Source: Gymnorhina tibicen
Taxonomy: Eukaryota > Chordata > Aves > Passeriformes > Artamidae
DNA: 64,000 nucleotides
Direction of reading: 5' to 3'
Assembly (NCBI GenBank): GCA_013399875.1
Contig: VXAZ01000444.1
Span: 192,188-256,187 of the forward strand
Numbering within the stretch: position 1 is the first letter of the stretch; each line of letters opens with the position of its first letter. Shown here in pieces: positions 10,570 through 21,219 of the stretch. Made by a program: the position numbers and the translations under genes. Under the pieces are notes generated by a model. That model ran no database searches. It was not told the origin of the DNA and saw only the letters and a list, made by a program, of their open reading frames with translations.

Positions 10570-10945
10570 CCTGTTTGCGCTTCCCAGGCTCAATTCCTGC
10601 TGGTGCCAGGACTGCCGCACAGTCCTGATGATGACAGCAGGATGACAAACTCCTTCTGTCCCCGCCGCTCCCGAGCAGGGCTGGGGCTCCTGTAGCCACG
10701 GCATCTCCCTGCTCGGAGCAGCCAGGGGCAGCGCTCTTTCCCGGAATCCTGCCCGGGAGATGCTGGGCTCCGGCCGCTCCCGGGCAGGCAGCAGCCCCTA
10801 GATGGAGCTGCGCAGCAGGAAATGAGCACCCGCTGCCGGGAGCCCACCCGGCACCATCTCACCCACCCACTTTCGTGTCCAGCATCACTGTGCCGAGCCC
10901 CCAGATCTGGCTTGGGGTGCTGGGAAAGCCCAGCCGATCCGACAG
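10570..10945. promoter_or_regulatory. Second CpG-rich patch, candidate promoter
   Basis: Roughly twenty CpG dinucleotides fall in about 375 bp, against one per 100 bp or fewer around it. The core, 10660-10870, repeats CCGCTCCCG-type modules and includes a perfect 12-bp inverted repeat. It is smaller than a classic CpG island. It lies 200-580 bp upstream of the splice-flanked signal-peptide ORF at 11152-11419, on the same side a plus-strand promoter would. No TATA box or known core element is evident inside the patch. Confidence 0.5.
10748..10788. repeat. Perfect 12-bp GC-rich inverted repeat
   Basis: CCTGCCCGGGAG at 10748-10759 is exactly reverse-complementary to CTCCCGGGCAGG at 10777-10788, with a 17-nt spacer. 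Both DNA and RNA from here could form a stable hairpin. Each arm also carries the palindrome CCCGGG. Confidence 0.8.
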
Positions 10946-11151
10946 CCCTGGACAGAAAGGATGGCTGGGTCTGGAGGTTTATTTCTAGAAGCTGGCTGCA
11001 CTTTTCTGAAATTATTTCAATATAGAAGGAATCGTAGCTGAGCCCTCATCAAAGAAGTTTATTTCTGGCCGTTAAAGGGGGAAAATGTTTTCGTTTAATT
11101 GCATTGTTTGATTGCATATTTTATAATCCAGCATCTATTTCTCATTTCCAG

Positions 11152-11419
11152 ACTGCAGCTTTATAGTCCTTACTTGCTCTACTCATCAGTGAGCTGTGAG
11201 ATACCTGAACAGAGACTCAAACCACACCAGCACCTGTGAGGACCCAGCACCAGCAGAGTCCCCAGCATATGGCTGTCCTTGCACTGGGACCACTGGTGCT
11301 CATCACAGCCCTTTCTGCAGCAGACCTGGGGCAGGCCCAGGGGTGCAACGAAAGGCTGGACATGAGTTCAGAAAGAGCAGGAGCTGGTGATGCTCACACC
11401 AATCCAGACCTCACTACAG
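11152..11419 (+). CDS. Candidate exon with start codon and signal peptide
   Basis: An excellent acceptor (CTATTTCTCATTTCCAG) precedes this segment and a donor, CTACAG|GTAATT, closes it. The ATG at 11269 opens 50 codons plus one base. Residues 1-25, MAVLALGPLVLITALSAADL and on, look like a cleavable signal peptide with a hydrophobic core. The following 25 residues are hydrophilic with one cysteine. Alternatively a TATA-like TATTTTATAA at about 11117 makes this a first exon. The CpG-rich patch just upstream would suit either model. I do not recognise the protein and found no certain downstream exon. A chance ORF remains possible. Confidence 0.3.
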
Positions 11420-14400
11420 GTAATTACCCTGTATCTAAATTATTGTTTTATTATGTGTTTTGCTGGGATACAAATACTTTTTTTATGAAGTTAATGCTAT
11501 ATAGTGGAAATCACAGACTGAGCTCTAAAGAATCTACATTAGCACTTTTTGTCAGGCCAGAGTCTGACCTAAAGGCTATGAAAACAGAGAAAACTGCTGT
11601 TGCCTTGTTGAACATTAGCAGGTTGCTACAACTACATTGTGGGGGAAAATTGTGCTCTGCATTAGCTGTGTGAGAGCAGCGAGCCTGAAGGTGACAATTT
11701 CCTGAGACAGAATAGCTCATCTACCCAGAGACTAGGTCAGGTGTAAACACCCTTCTCCTTTCGTACACAAAAGCATAATTACAGTTCCTGGAACTGCTCT
11801 GGGAAGAACACTGATAACTTTCCCCTGCGAAGAAAATGAAACTCACAGGAATGCCTTTTTCTTCTCTCTTTCTTCCATAAAATGATGGCCAGGAACTCCC
11901 TCAGATATGTATTTTTTCACTCAGCACATGCCACTTCAGATCAGTTGGGCTGGATCCATCCACAAAAGATGCTGAACAGTTGGTGTTTAGCCCACACAAA
12001 ATCCCATCCATATCCACAAAAAAAAAGGTTTTCCTCTACTTTACTCACCTACAGGACTTGATTCAGCTGATATTTTCAGAGCATACAGAAGCCAGAGGAG
12101 CAACTATTGTCCTCAGCTCATTTACCCAGTTTCAGTGGTTGTGTGGTCATCCCAGACTGAGGAGAAATGGGCTTTACTTCTGGGATATACCTTTAAAGTT
12201 TAGTTCATGCTGCCTCCCAGGGAACTGTCCCCACCTATCCAGCAACAAATGAGTCTGGGATGGCTACTCTCTTAGTCTTTTGACTTTACATAATGAAAAG
12301 TCCTTATGGCTTTTAAACTTCTAGCGTTTCACACAACCCCCAAACAAGCCTCCAACCCTCTCAAAGATTTTTCAGAGAAATAAGATTTGTCTTACAAGTG
12401 TGGATGTCTAAACATCACTCAGAGTGCAGTGACATCTCAGGTATGTCCTAGCAGCCCTGCTGAGTGTCACAGGCACCCCAGCCCTCTGTAGCCAGCTCCA
12501 GGATGAGAGTGGAGCAAGGAGTTGGAGGGGATGATAGCACATCTGGATGGTACACAGTGGAAACCTCTCCTGAACATACAAAAGCAGGATGTGTAATCTG
12601 AGCAGAGCAGTGAAGGAAATGAACCCTTACTTTTTTTCCCCCACTATATGGTGGTTGTGAAATTTTTCATAATCACAAGTAAACGAGGTGTTGTCATGCC
12701 TCACTCAACACAACATGCCCCAAAATACTTCGGCTTGCTCCTCTCAAAACAGGCAAAAAACCATCATGTTCTGCAACTTGGGTTTTGATTTTGCAGCCTC
12801 GTATCCCTGTGCAAGCCTGGGCTGGTTTTATGAATTCTGATGAGATTGCAGCCTAATGTGGCAGCCTGATAGATGCAGACTAAAGGAAGGCAAGGGGGGA
12901 TTTAATAGCCCTGGCCCGGGCATAGAGCTGGTAATGAAGAAGGGTTGTTACTAGTCATTTGCATAACATAAAAGGAGATCCAGATCTAGGCTTAATAAAT
13001 TCTTCCTCGTATAGAATAACACAGTTATAGCCATTTCTATAAAAATGTCAAAGCCTTTATGTGAAGTAAGTATTCCTTCAGAGCATAAAATACAGTCCTA
13101 CAACTCAATAAAAATCACTTGTGTCACTACACTGATGTCTTTGAAGTGTCACTAAAAAGGGCAGGGTTGTGAACTGAAACATCATTCTTGTTCTCACCTG
13201 GGTGTGAGACAGCACTGTGACAAGAAGAGCTAAAGTTAGGGTGCAAGAGCTAAACTGGGGACACTGAGGAGCAAGCATAGAGAAGCAATGCCCTGGGTGT
13301 GCATCTACTCTCAAGTCACACTGCCTTTTCTGTTTAGGTGATGTTTTGGCCCTGAGAAACTATAGGTCATCACCCAAAATTAGAAGATAACAATTGGCTC
13401 AGAGGTGGGTCAAACCCCCAGGCAATGGGAGGTGGATGGATTGGGCGGCCGGGCAGCAAACAGCAACCCAGCACTGTGCAGTTTGTTTTGGTACCAGGCA
13501 CAACTTGCAGAAGGCAGATTCAGGTTCTCAAAGACAACTGGTGATGCTCCATGTGGAAAAAGTTACTGCAGCAGTGGGGACGGTGCGGCTGTGAGCAGCC
13601 TGACTGTGGGGAGATGGAGGTGGTGTTGCAGGAGCCTCAGCCACTTGCTGCATGTATTTTCCTGTCTGGCATTGTCCCCTTGGAGAGCTGCACCTGCCCC
13701 ATGCCTGGGTCAGTGCCTGTCTGGGTTGGTACACAGTGCTCTGATCCCTCCAAGCACTGCAATATGGAACATCATTTATAGATGTGCAGAGACATGCAGT
13801 AAAATATATATTTACTGCTCTGTGTAGTCCTGAGTGTAGAACAAGCCTTGCATCCTTACAGTGCAGCCACCCCTGAGAGCACTGATCCTGCTGCAGAGCT
13901 GTGCCTCAGGACTGGTTGCTTGCAAGCCCTAAAGATGGACTGGTCTGAGGCTTACTGAAAAGTAGTGGGCTAGTAAAGTCCTTTCACAAACTGTGTGTGT
14001 TAAATTTGTGTTCCAGGCAGCTTAAAAAGCATCTGTGTGCCTTCATTTGTAAAAATTAATTTGTGACAATTCACATCAAGCACAGGAGTTTTCCAGTGCC
14101 CACCCTGACCTTGCTGCACCTCTACAGCCTGAAAGCACTCTGAACTGAACATGTCTGGAGAGAAACAGACCTTTGATTTGTGGTATCAACTTTGCTTCCT
14201 CTGCTCTTCCAGCCAGCATTTTCCCCTGAGGGCATCTTCTAAAACCCGTGGAGTTTCTGGGCAGTGCAATGTAAGCACCCATATTCATTAAAACAATCTT
14301 TTATTAACTTTGTTAGAAAAAGCTTTTACCAAGGGGAAAAATAGACCACCTGTAATTTTAAGTAATTTTCTCTAGTCCCGTAAGTTATTCTCAGAGGTAA

Positions 14401-16332
14401 TAATACTCCAATAGCAACAAGATTCTCCTGCACTACTACAGAGCCTTTCCTCCCCAAGTGCTTTTAAACCTACTTCATCCTACTCTGTCCCCCAGAATTT
14501 CAGCAGAATTTCAGGCCACACAAGGGGAACATGGTTGTCTCATCCAGCCCATAGCCAAGACCCATGGCTGGGATGTGACCAACCGGAAAGCAAGTCATGA
14601 TTTTCTTTGGAAAGGGGCAGATTGAGTCCAGCTGTCTGCCATGCACACAGCCCTGTTAATACTTTCATGAATATTCAGAAATCGTGACGGATTTGGGTTG
14701 TAGTTCTGCAAGATGTGAGAAATTTGTTTTTAGGCTCAGAGCACTCGATCAAAAACATCACAGTCACACAACATAGCCCAGCAGTCGCGTACCAACCCAA
14801 CCAACCAACTTAGATCTGCTCAAGACTTTCCAAGGAGTGACTTTGGGGCAGAAGTTTTCACTTCAGATGGAACACCAGCTGTGCTCCTGGAGCCAGCATA
14901 AAGCACACAAGCTAGCACACTCTAGCATGGCTATGCTTGTGAGGAGATACTTGACCATTGAAAAATGTTCATCAGATGGAGATCTGTAATCATGTGGATC
15001 CAATAGTTAATCAACAGAAATTGTCCAGCATTCTCAGTTCTGCTCCCATGTACCACACAAAGTATCATGCATTGCTGTGTGTTCATTTGGCTGAGTTTGG
15101 GCAATCTGAGGAGTAACAGTCCTCAGATCATTTGACACAAATAATCCCATGCTACAAAATGCTGTGAGTCAATGTGAAGATTTTCAAGCTGTCTCAAAGC
15201 TTGGAAAAGCTTCTCAGGCAAACTGCATGGCTCCAATGAGATACACAGTCCTGATTTGACTGAAGGATGGTGAACCAGTAATCCTCTACTTTGCTTTCTT
15301 AGAAAGAATATACTTAAAACCACACACACATATGTAACATATAGCTGTGATTAGCACCACAGTGATTAGCAGATATTCTTTGCCAGAAAAGAGCAGAATA
15401 CTGCCAGTTACATACACACCAACTTCCACATGCATATAAGACATTCTCCTTGAAGGGAAAATTATGGTACATGGGGTGAATAAATCATCTCGGGCATATT
15501 TGGGGATGTCCCACACTCCCTCACCACTCCCTCAGGAAACAGAATGTGGAGAAGCTAAAATAAATTGGAGAGATGAGCAGTAATTTATTTTCCCGTCTGG
15601 AAAAGATAATTTAACTACTCAATTAAACATTGCCTAAAGCCATACTATTAGAGTTGCATATCCCATCTGTAATACAGATGGATTTTGCTCTCTTATTACT
15701 GGTCTTCATGCTGTCTGGTACTTAAAAATTCTGGTTTAATTAGATGACACCCTCCACAAATGTTGAGCTATTGGCACATAATTCAAGCAGTATCTAGGAA
15801 TTTTTGCCATCCAAGAAACCTTCTGTAGAAATCGTATGTTCTCATATCTCTGGCACATAAGAGCAGGTTGCAAGCAATACTGAATGAACTGATGATATAT
15901 TATTTTTTACTTTGTGTTATTTTGAAGCACAAGGCTTCAGTCTGGGCTCTTTTCTCTCATTTTTCAGTAGCTGTCACCCAAGACCATCTACAAATCAGAT
16001 GGTTTTACAATCTATTTTTCATTGATTTTTCTTAAGTGTTGATTCAATATTGAAATAAATAATTTTAATACTGAACTAAGAAGCAACTATGCCCATTATG
16101 AGGAGATTTCATTCACTACTTCCCTCTGGGTAGGCACTGGTACAAGTGGAATATTTCAGGAGCCTGGAAATGCCTCCAGTCACCCCCTTGCTCCATCTGA
16201 GCCCACAGGCAATTCCCTGCAGCAAGTGCAAAACCTGCAAGTTTAAGGGGCTCAAACGCACAGAGGCTCAATTGCTCAGTGGTTCCACCTAAAAGCTGGA
16301 AAAGACAAAGATCCAGAGACTTGTTCATGGGG
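11420..16332. other. Stretch without an established gene
   Basis: No repeat family is recognised. A minus-strand splice-flanked frame at 13198-13263 is listed separately. Plus-strand frames at 13394-13827 are overlapping, in different frames, and have no domain. The 15600-16080 part is AT-rich. Confidence 0.4.
13198..13263 (-). other. Splice-flanked hydrophobic mini-ORF
   Basis: On the minus strand, a strong acceptor (CTATGCTTGCTCCTCAG) and a strong donor (CCCAG|GTGAGA) bracket 66 nt. They are open in phase 0-0: CPQFSSCTLTLALLVTVLSH plus TQ. The middle is hydrophobic. The segment is unrecognised and may be chance. Confidence 0.15.
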
Positions 16333-16438
16333 AACTTAGGCACATGGTTTAATGGCGAGCAGGGCAGTGCTGGGTTAATAGCTGAACTTAATTATCTTAG
16401 AGCTCTTTTCCAGCATAACTGATTCTGTGATTCTATGA
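16333..16438 (+). mobile_element. CR1 LINE 3' tail, short copy
   Basis: CACATGGTTTAATGG, GCAGTGCTGGGTTAAT and TCTTTTCCAGC, ending GATTCTGTGATTCTATGA, are the last 100 bases of CR1 in sense orientation. This is an extreme 5' truncation with moderate divergence. Confidence 0.9.
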
Positions 16439-17509
16439 CTTCTGCCTTGAAAGTTCAGGGGAACTTACATGTGATTGAGAATTTTGCACCACAAGTTCAA
16501 CTGAATGAGCTGGAATCTTTTGCTTCTTCATGAGGAGCTCTCTGTCTCTGTCCAGAAGCACTTTGTGCCTTCTAGCTCAGTGGGGAACTAGACAAACATC
16601 ACTTAATTCCCCGATATGTAGTATTTTCCCTAATCCTTTTTGTCTGAAAACTTTTGCCAGGATGGGAGATTCCCTCATGCTGGGTGCTGTATGAACACAA
16701 CACAAAATCAGTGTTTTGTAAACTCCTTCTTGGTGAAGACACTAACTTTGGGGAAAACAGAAGGATTTTCATATATGATGAACAGATCTCCTATGGTCAC
16801 TACTCCTGGATGTCCTAGATTAACTAGTCAGCTGGGCTATCAGTGACATCTTTAAGCATGAGGAGCAGTATTCTTTGTTCCATTTAATCTGAACTGCTAT
16901 GAATACAGATTTTGTTGCTCATCTTATTTTTGTAACTCTATTAAATTCTTTACCTTAATAATGCCACCTTTGGAAGCACAGTACATTGTGATTTATTTAT
17001 ATTTGCTTATTTTCATGAGTCATAGGAATCAGCCAGGGGCAAAACGGATGATGGAAGGTGCAAAAACATCTGTTTAGGTTGTTTGAATGATTTTAGTTTG
17101 AATCTGTTTCACTCCTCTGCTGCTTGCTTGGTAGCAGTGGTTAACGGAAGAGTTTTGGACAACTCACTCAGCCTTCAGACATCCCCAGGGATGGCAGGAG
17201 TATTGGTAGTTCTTAGAAAAACAACTCGAAGTACCTTCTATGTTCACTGGACCCTGCAGGTTCCATGAAATCCCACGAAGACAAAGCCAGGAGGTTGACC
17301 TCCTGCAAAGAGCCTTAGAGATAGTTTAAAAAAATGAATAAAAAAAATTCCAAAAGATAATTCCTTCACTGGTAGATTTGTAACAGAAGCTCATCACATA
17401 TATCAGATCCCTGGGTACATATGCAGATGTTTCAGCCATATGCAACAGCATATGGCACGTTTCTCACAATAACTAGTCTTTTTTCCTGTGTAAGGCTATA
17501 AAAACAAAC
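16439..17509. other. Gene-free stretch
   Basis: Nothing recognised. The region is AT-rich around 16860-17000. The CATATG hexamer occurs at 17413-17460 without a clear element. Confidence 0.4.
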
Positions 17510-17659
17510 ATGGATTGTCTCAGCCAGCTTAGGACAGAGGGGGTGCCTCTGATGGTTTCATTTCCCCGTGTCGGGCCAATTGCCCACCAGCCAAACACTG
17601 GTTCAACTTCCTCTTGCTCTCCAGTCCAATTTCAAGTTATCCTGGTACAAGTCAAACTC
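17510..17659. other. Unclassified segment abutting a CR1 copy
   Basis: This is a moderately GC-rich 150-bp block with CCCGTGTCGGGCCAATTGCC near its middle. It joins directly to the antisense CR1 at 17660 but does not match the CR1 sequence expected there. It may be part of another repeat or non-repetitive DNA at the truncation junction. Confidence 0.3.
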
Positions 17660-18045
17660 TGCAGGTCACCCCCAACCTATACTGGTGGGTGGGGTTATTC
17701 CTCTCCAGGAACGCCCTCTGCAGGACTGGCATTTCCCTTGGTTGAACTTTGGGCAGTTCTCTGCCCAGGTCCCTCTGAAGGGCTGCACAGCCCTCTGGGG
17801 TCCCGGCCACTCCTCTCAGTTTTGTGCTATCAGCAAAGCTGCTGAGTAGACATCTACTCTTCATCCAAGTCATTGATGAACAAGTTAAACAACACCAGGC
17901 ACAGTACTGAACCTTGGGGGACACCAGTAGTGACAGGCCCCCAACCAGACCCTGTGCCACTGATTACGACCCTCTGGGATCTGCTATTCGGCCAGGTCTC
18001 ATTCCATCTCACTGTCCACTCATCCTGAACACCAAGGGATTCCCC
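17660..18045 (-). pseudogene. CR1 reverse-transcriptase fragment, broken
   Basis: On the minus strand two overlapping frames carry CR1 ORF2 reverse-transcriptase signatures. The first reads [27 protein letters not shown] and FINDLDEE, then stops. The second continues with SSFADSTKLRGVAGTPEGCA and NNPTHQYRLG. The catalytic F/YADD motif is changed to FADS, and a stop plus a frameshift separate the halves, so the enzyme is dead. The domain is retained without the usual 3' tail, so the copy is truncated at both ends. Confidence 0.9.
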
Positions 18046-18912
18046 TTGCCTTCTTCCCACGTGGTGTTAGGTGGGTTTCTCCACTACAACAAGCTCAGCC
18101 ACGTTGTTAACAAAGGAAATTGGAAGTAGGCCCCTTGTATCTTGGTCCAACAGCCTGGCATTGGATCACAGCATCTGGTGCCTCTGCTGGAAGATCAATA
18201 GCAGCAAATAAAGTGCTGCTTAAGCTCTACTGATCAATCACCTCCCTGGCCCAGATGTTCCTGCAGAGGAAGAGGTTGGTTGCAAATACCATCTCACCTC
18301 CTTCCCTGGCGCCCTTTAACAGAAGTGCACATGTTGAGAGCCACCAGCTTAACGAGTCTCACCAAATGCCAGACATTTCTCCTGCCTGATTAGCGACGAG
18401 TTTTTGCATTTGTGAAAGTTATTTGTAGGGCAAAGAGTTTTTTTTCTGTGTGCTGGAGGAAAAATTGCTAACTCAAATGGAATTCAGCACAAGCACTTGA
18501 GATTGAAAAGGTCATGGCTGTTAGAGTGGGCAAAATTTATTTCTTCTTGGTTATAGCAGCCACAAACAGGGAAGGAGAAGCTTGGTGGTTCCAACCTGAC
18601 TTGCAACAAAATGAAGACACCCACTTGCAGGATATGTTAAGCTAATAAGCAAAAAACCAGATCAGTGCGCTTGATGACATAGGATTACAGAGAGATGCTT
18701 CCAATAGTTACAAAATCCCCAAAGCAGAGAAATTCAGAGCAGCTGCTGGGATAGGGAAGGGCTTCGTTCAACATAGTGCAAGTGCTGCACACATCGCATA
18801 TATCAGAGAGGATGGAGGACCTTAAAGTCAAAAGCCTCTATCAGGAGGGCTCCTGCTCACTACAACAAAATACCTGTTGTGAATTCAGGAAGCTGCAATT
18901 GAAGGGTCACAA
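18046..18912. other. Gene-free stretch between CR1 copies
   Basis: No gene or recognised element is seen. It may contain further CR1 sequence too diverged to call. Confidence 0.35.
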
Positions 18913-19329
18913 GCCTGGAACACAAGCCTGATGAGGAGCAGCTGAGGGAGATGGGGAGCTCAGCCTGAAGGAAAAGAAGGCTCAGAGGGACCTTATTTCT
19001 CTACAACTACCAAACAGGAGGTTGTAGCCAGGTGATGGTTGGCCTCTTCTCCCAGGTAACAAGCAATAGAACAAGAGGAAATGGCCTCAAGTTGTGCTGT
19101 GGGAGATTTAGATTGGATATTAGGAAAAATTTCTTCACCAAAAGGGTTGTCTAGCATTGGAACATGCTGCCCAGGGCAGTGGTGGAGTCACTATCACTGG
19201 AGGGATTTAAAAGGCATGTAGATGTGGCACTTGGGGACATGGGTTAGTGGCAGGCTTGGTAGTGCGGATCAATGGTTGGACTCAACAATTTTAGAGGTCT
19301 TTTCTGACCTAAATGATTCTATGATTCTG
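18913..19329 (+). mobile_element. CR1 LINE 3' region, about 415 bp
   Basis: The copy runs from the end of ORF2 through the 3' UTR. In order: CTGATGAGGAGCAGCTGAGG, TCTCTACAACTACC, GGAGGTTGTAGCCAGGTGATG, CTCTTCTCCCAGG, GAACAAGAGGAAATGGCCTC, GGTTGGACTCAACAATTTTA, and the end ATGATTCTATGATTCT. It is one of the best-preserved copies here but contains frame-breaking changes. Confidence 0.95.
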
Positions 19330-21059
19330 AGCATGTGGCCCCCGTCAGGTAATAGTGGATGGACTTTGATGGATCAAAAAGTTGATCCCTTTGAAACAAG
19401 AACCTTTCTGGATATTTTGCTTCCCAAACCAGGTATAGAATTTTACACTTTTCCCACGCCACAACACAGATTAAAGCTCTGCCAACTATCCTGTGGTTTA
19501 GAGCTTCATTTCCTACTTGCTCTACACAACTTGCGACATCAACATTTCTCTCAATAGAAATACAGTCTGCCAACCCGTTAAACACAGAATTGTCATTTCC
19601 ACTAGAAATATGAATGCAGCATAAATGCAGCAGTAAAAAAACCATGAATCTTTGAGAGTCTTAATCTTTGAAGTACTGTTTTTTTCACTGCGAAAAGAAG
19701 GGGCGCTTTACTCACAGACAACTCTCTTTCCTAAATGCCTGTCTGAAGCAGGACTTATTCAAATAATGTGACTTTCTGGAGAGACAGAGCTATTTCAGAC
19801 CTCTGCTGGAAGTTTATTGAGGGAAATATTGGTGTTTACATGTAAGGGAGAATGTTTGCTTGTGAGAGAAAAGAAAATAATCAGATATGAAGGGATAAAA
19901 CCTGTATCTTTTCAGATTCTACTTTTAAGTTCCTTATCTAAATAAAGATTCTACAGCTCTAAATGAACATGATTGTGAGGTCCTGAACCTCTGCCCACTT
20001 TCTCTCTCTGACCCCAGCAGGAGAAGGAACTGTGGAGGACATGGAGCTGTGAACATTTGTGAAGCTGTGCTCATTTGGGAACTAAGAAGGAACATACTTG
20101 GAAACTGGTTATCTCCAGCTGGTTCCAAACCCATCCTGCCCCGTCTACTCACAGGATTTAGCCTGGAAGGAGTACATCCTGCTTGGCTGAGCCTGACAGC
20201 TCCAGCCCTGTTTTCCATGACTCTTTTCATGGGCCAGTTCCTGCTCTGAGCACTTGTTGGAGTAACGGAGCTCTGTGAGTGCCGGCTCCAGGGCACACGC
20301 TGAGCTCTCGGGAGAAGCAGGGCTGCAATGCCAACTCTGTGCCTGGTCTAAAAGGATCATTTTATTATTTAAACTATTTATTTTGTTTATGACCTAGAAG
20401 CTTAGCAGTTTACTGTGCCTCCTTCTATCAGGAAACAGATAAAACCAAACCCCAAACCCACATATTTCACTTTTCTCCTGAGTTCCTCTTGACAGCTCTA
20501 CAGCTGCTGCCTTACTGAGCATATGTACTAGGGAAAATTAAGTTTATCACATTTTTTCTCCTCAGGAAAAACCTCTCCATTCCAGGCCCAAGGTCTGGCC
20601 ACCTTGTGGGTACCTAACTTGAGGCAGGCCACCAAACCACTACCACCCTTCAGCTTGGGAACCAGCATGCCATGGGAAAGAGCATAATGTGAAGGGCAAA
20701 AGAGGCTGACTGGCATCCAGGGAAAACATCCAGTCCTCCAGAAGAGGATGATGGCAAATAGAGCAACAGCTGGCAAGAACAGACCAATAAAAATGTGGTG
20801 TTGAGGGATGAGAGAGGGAAAGATGGATATAACAATCTGTGTTTTCACAAGTTTGGCAGCTGAACCACATATTCTGGAAAAGATAAAAATACATCCAGGC
20901 TTGAGATGTCTCTCTGGGGATCTTACACCTGATGGAGTGACAGCAAAGAACTCTGCTCCATGGACTCTTTTGAGCACAGTGACAGGGCAAAATTGAAATA
21001 CAGGCAAAAAGTAAAAGTTTTAGTTTATTTTTTACTGTCAGGGTAGTCAAACACAAGAA
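19330..21059. other. Gene-free stretch with a long chance ORF
   Basis: Minus-strand frames of 159 and 138 codons overlap at 20528-21056. One contains a hydrophobic run (IFIGLFLPAVALFAIILFW) that could span a membrane, but there is no homology I recognise, and two overlapping long frames argue for chance absence of stops. The plus strand offers nothing better. Confidence 0.4.
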
Positions 21060-21219
21060 GGAGGTTGCCCAGAGAAGTTGTGGACTTTCTGTCCTTCGAG
21101 ATACTCAAAGCACAAGCGGGGCTGGCACTGGACAGCCTGCTCTGGCTGGTTCTGCTGCCAGCAGGGCTGGACCGTCTGATCTCCAGAGGTGCCTGCTACC
21201 CCTGCTGTCTTGTGATGAT
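21060..21219 (+). mobile_element. CR1 LINE 3' fragment, diverged
   Basis: GGTTGCCCAGAGAAGTTGTG, then a degenerate body, and TGGACCGTCTGATCTCCAGA correspond to the 3' UTR of another CR1 subfamily (usual form GGACCAGATGATCTCCAGAG). The terminal ATTCTGTG repeats are nearly lost, so this copy looks old. Confidence 0.8.

Noticed and set aside
17854..18060. Reverse-transcriptase-like ORF as a host gene or retrovirus
   Set aside because: The motif order matches CR1 LINE ORF2. No LTR, protease or envelope sequence is near.
20528..21056. 159- and 138-codon minus-strand ORFs with a hydrophobic segment
   Set aside because: Two frames are open over the same DNA, there is no recognised family, and the plus strand is equally unremarkable. 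ORFs this long are expected by chance in this much sequence.
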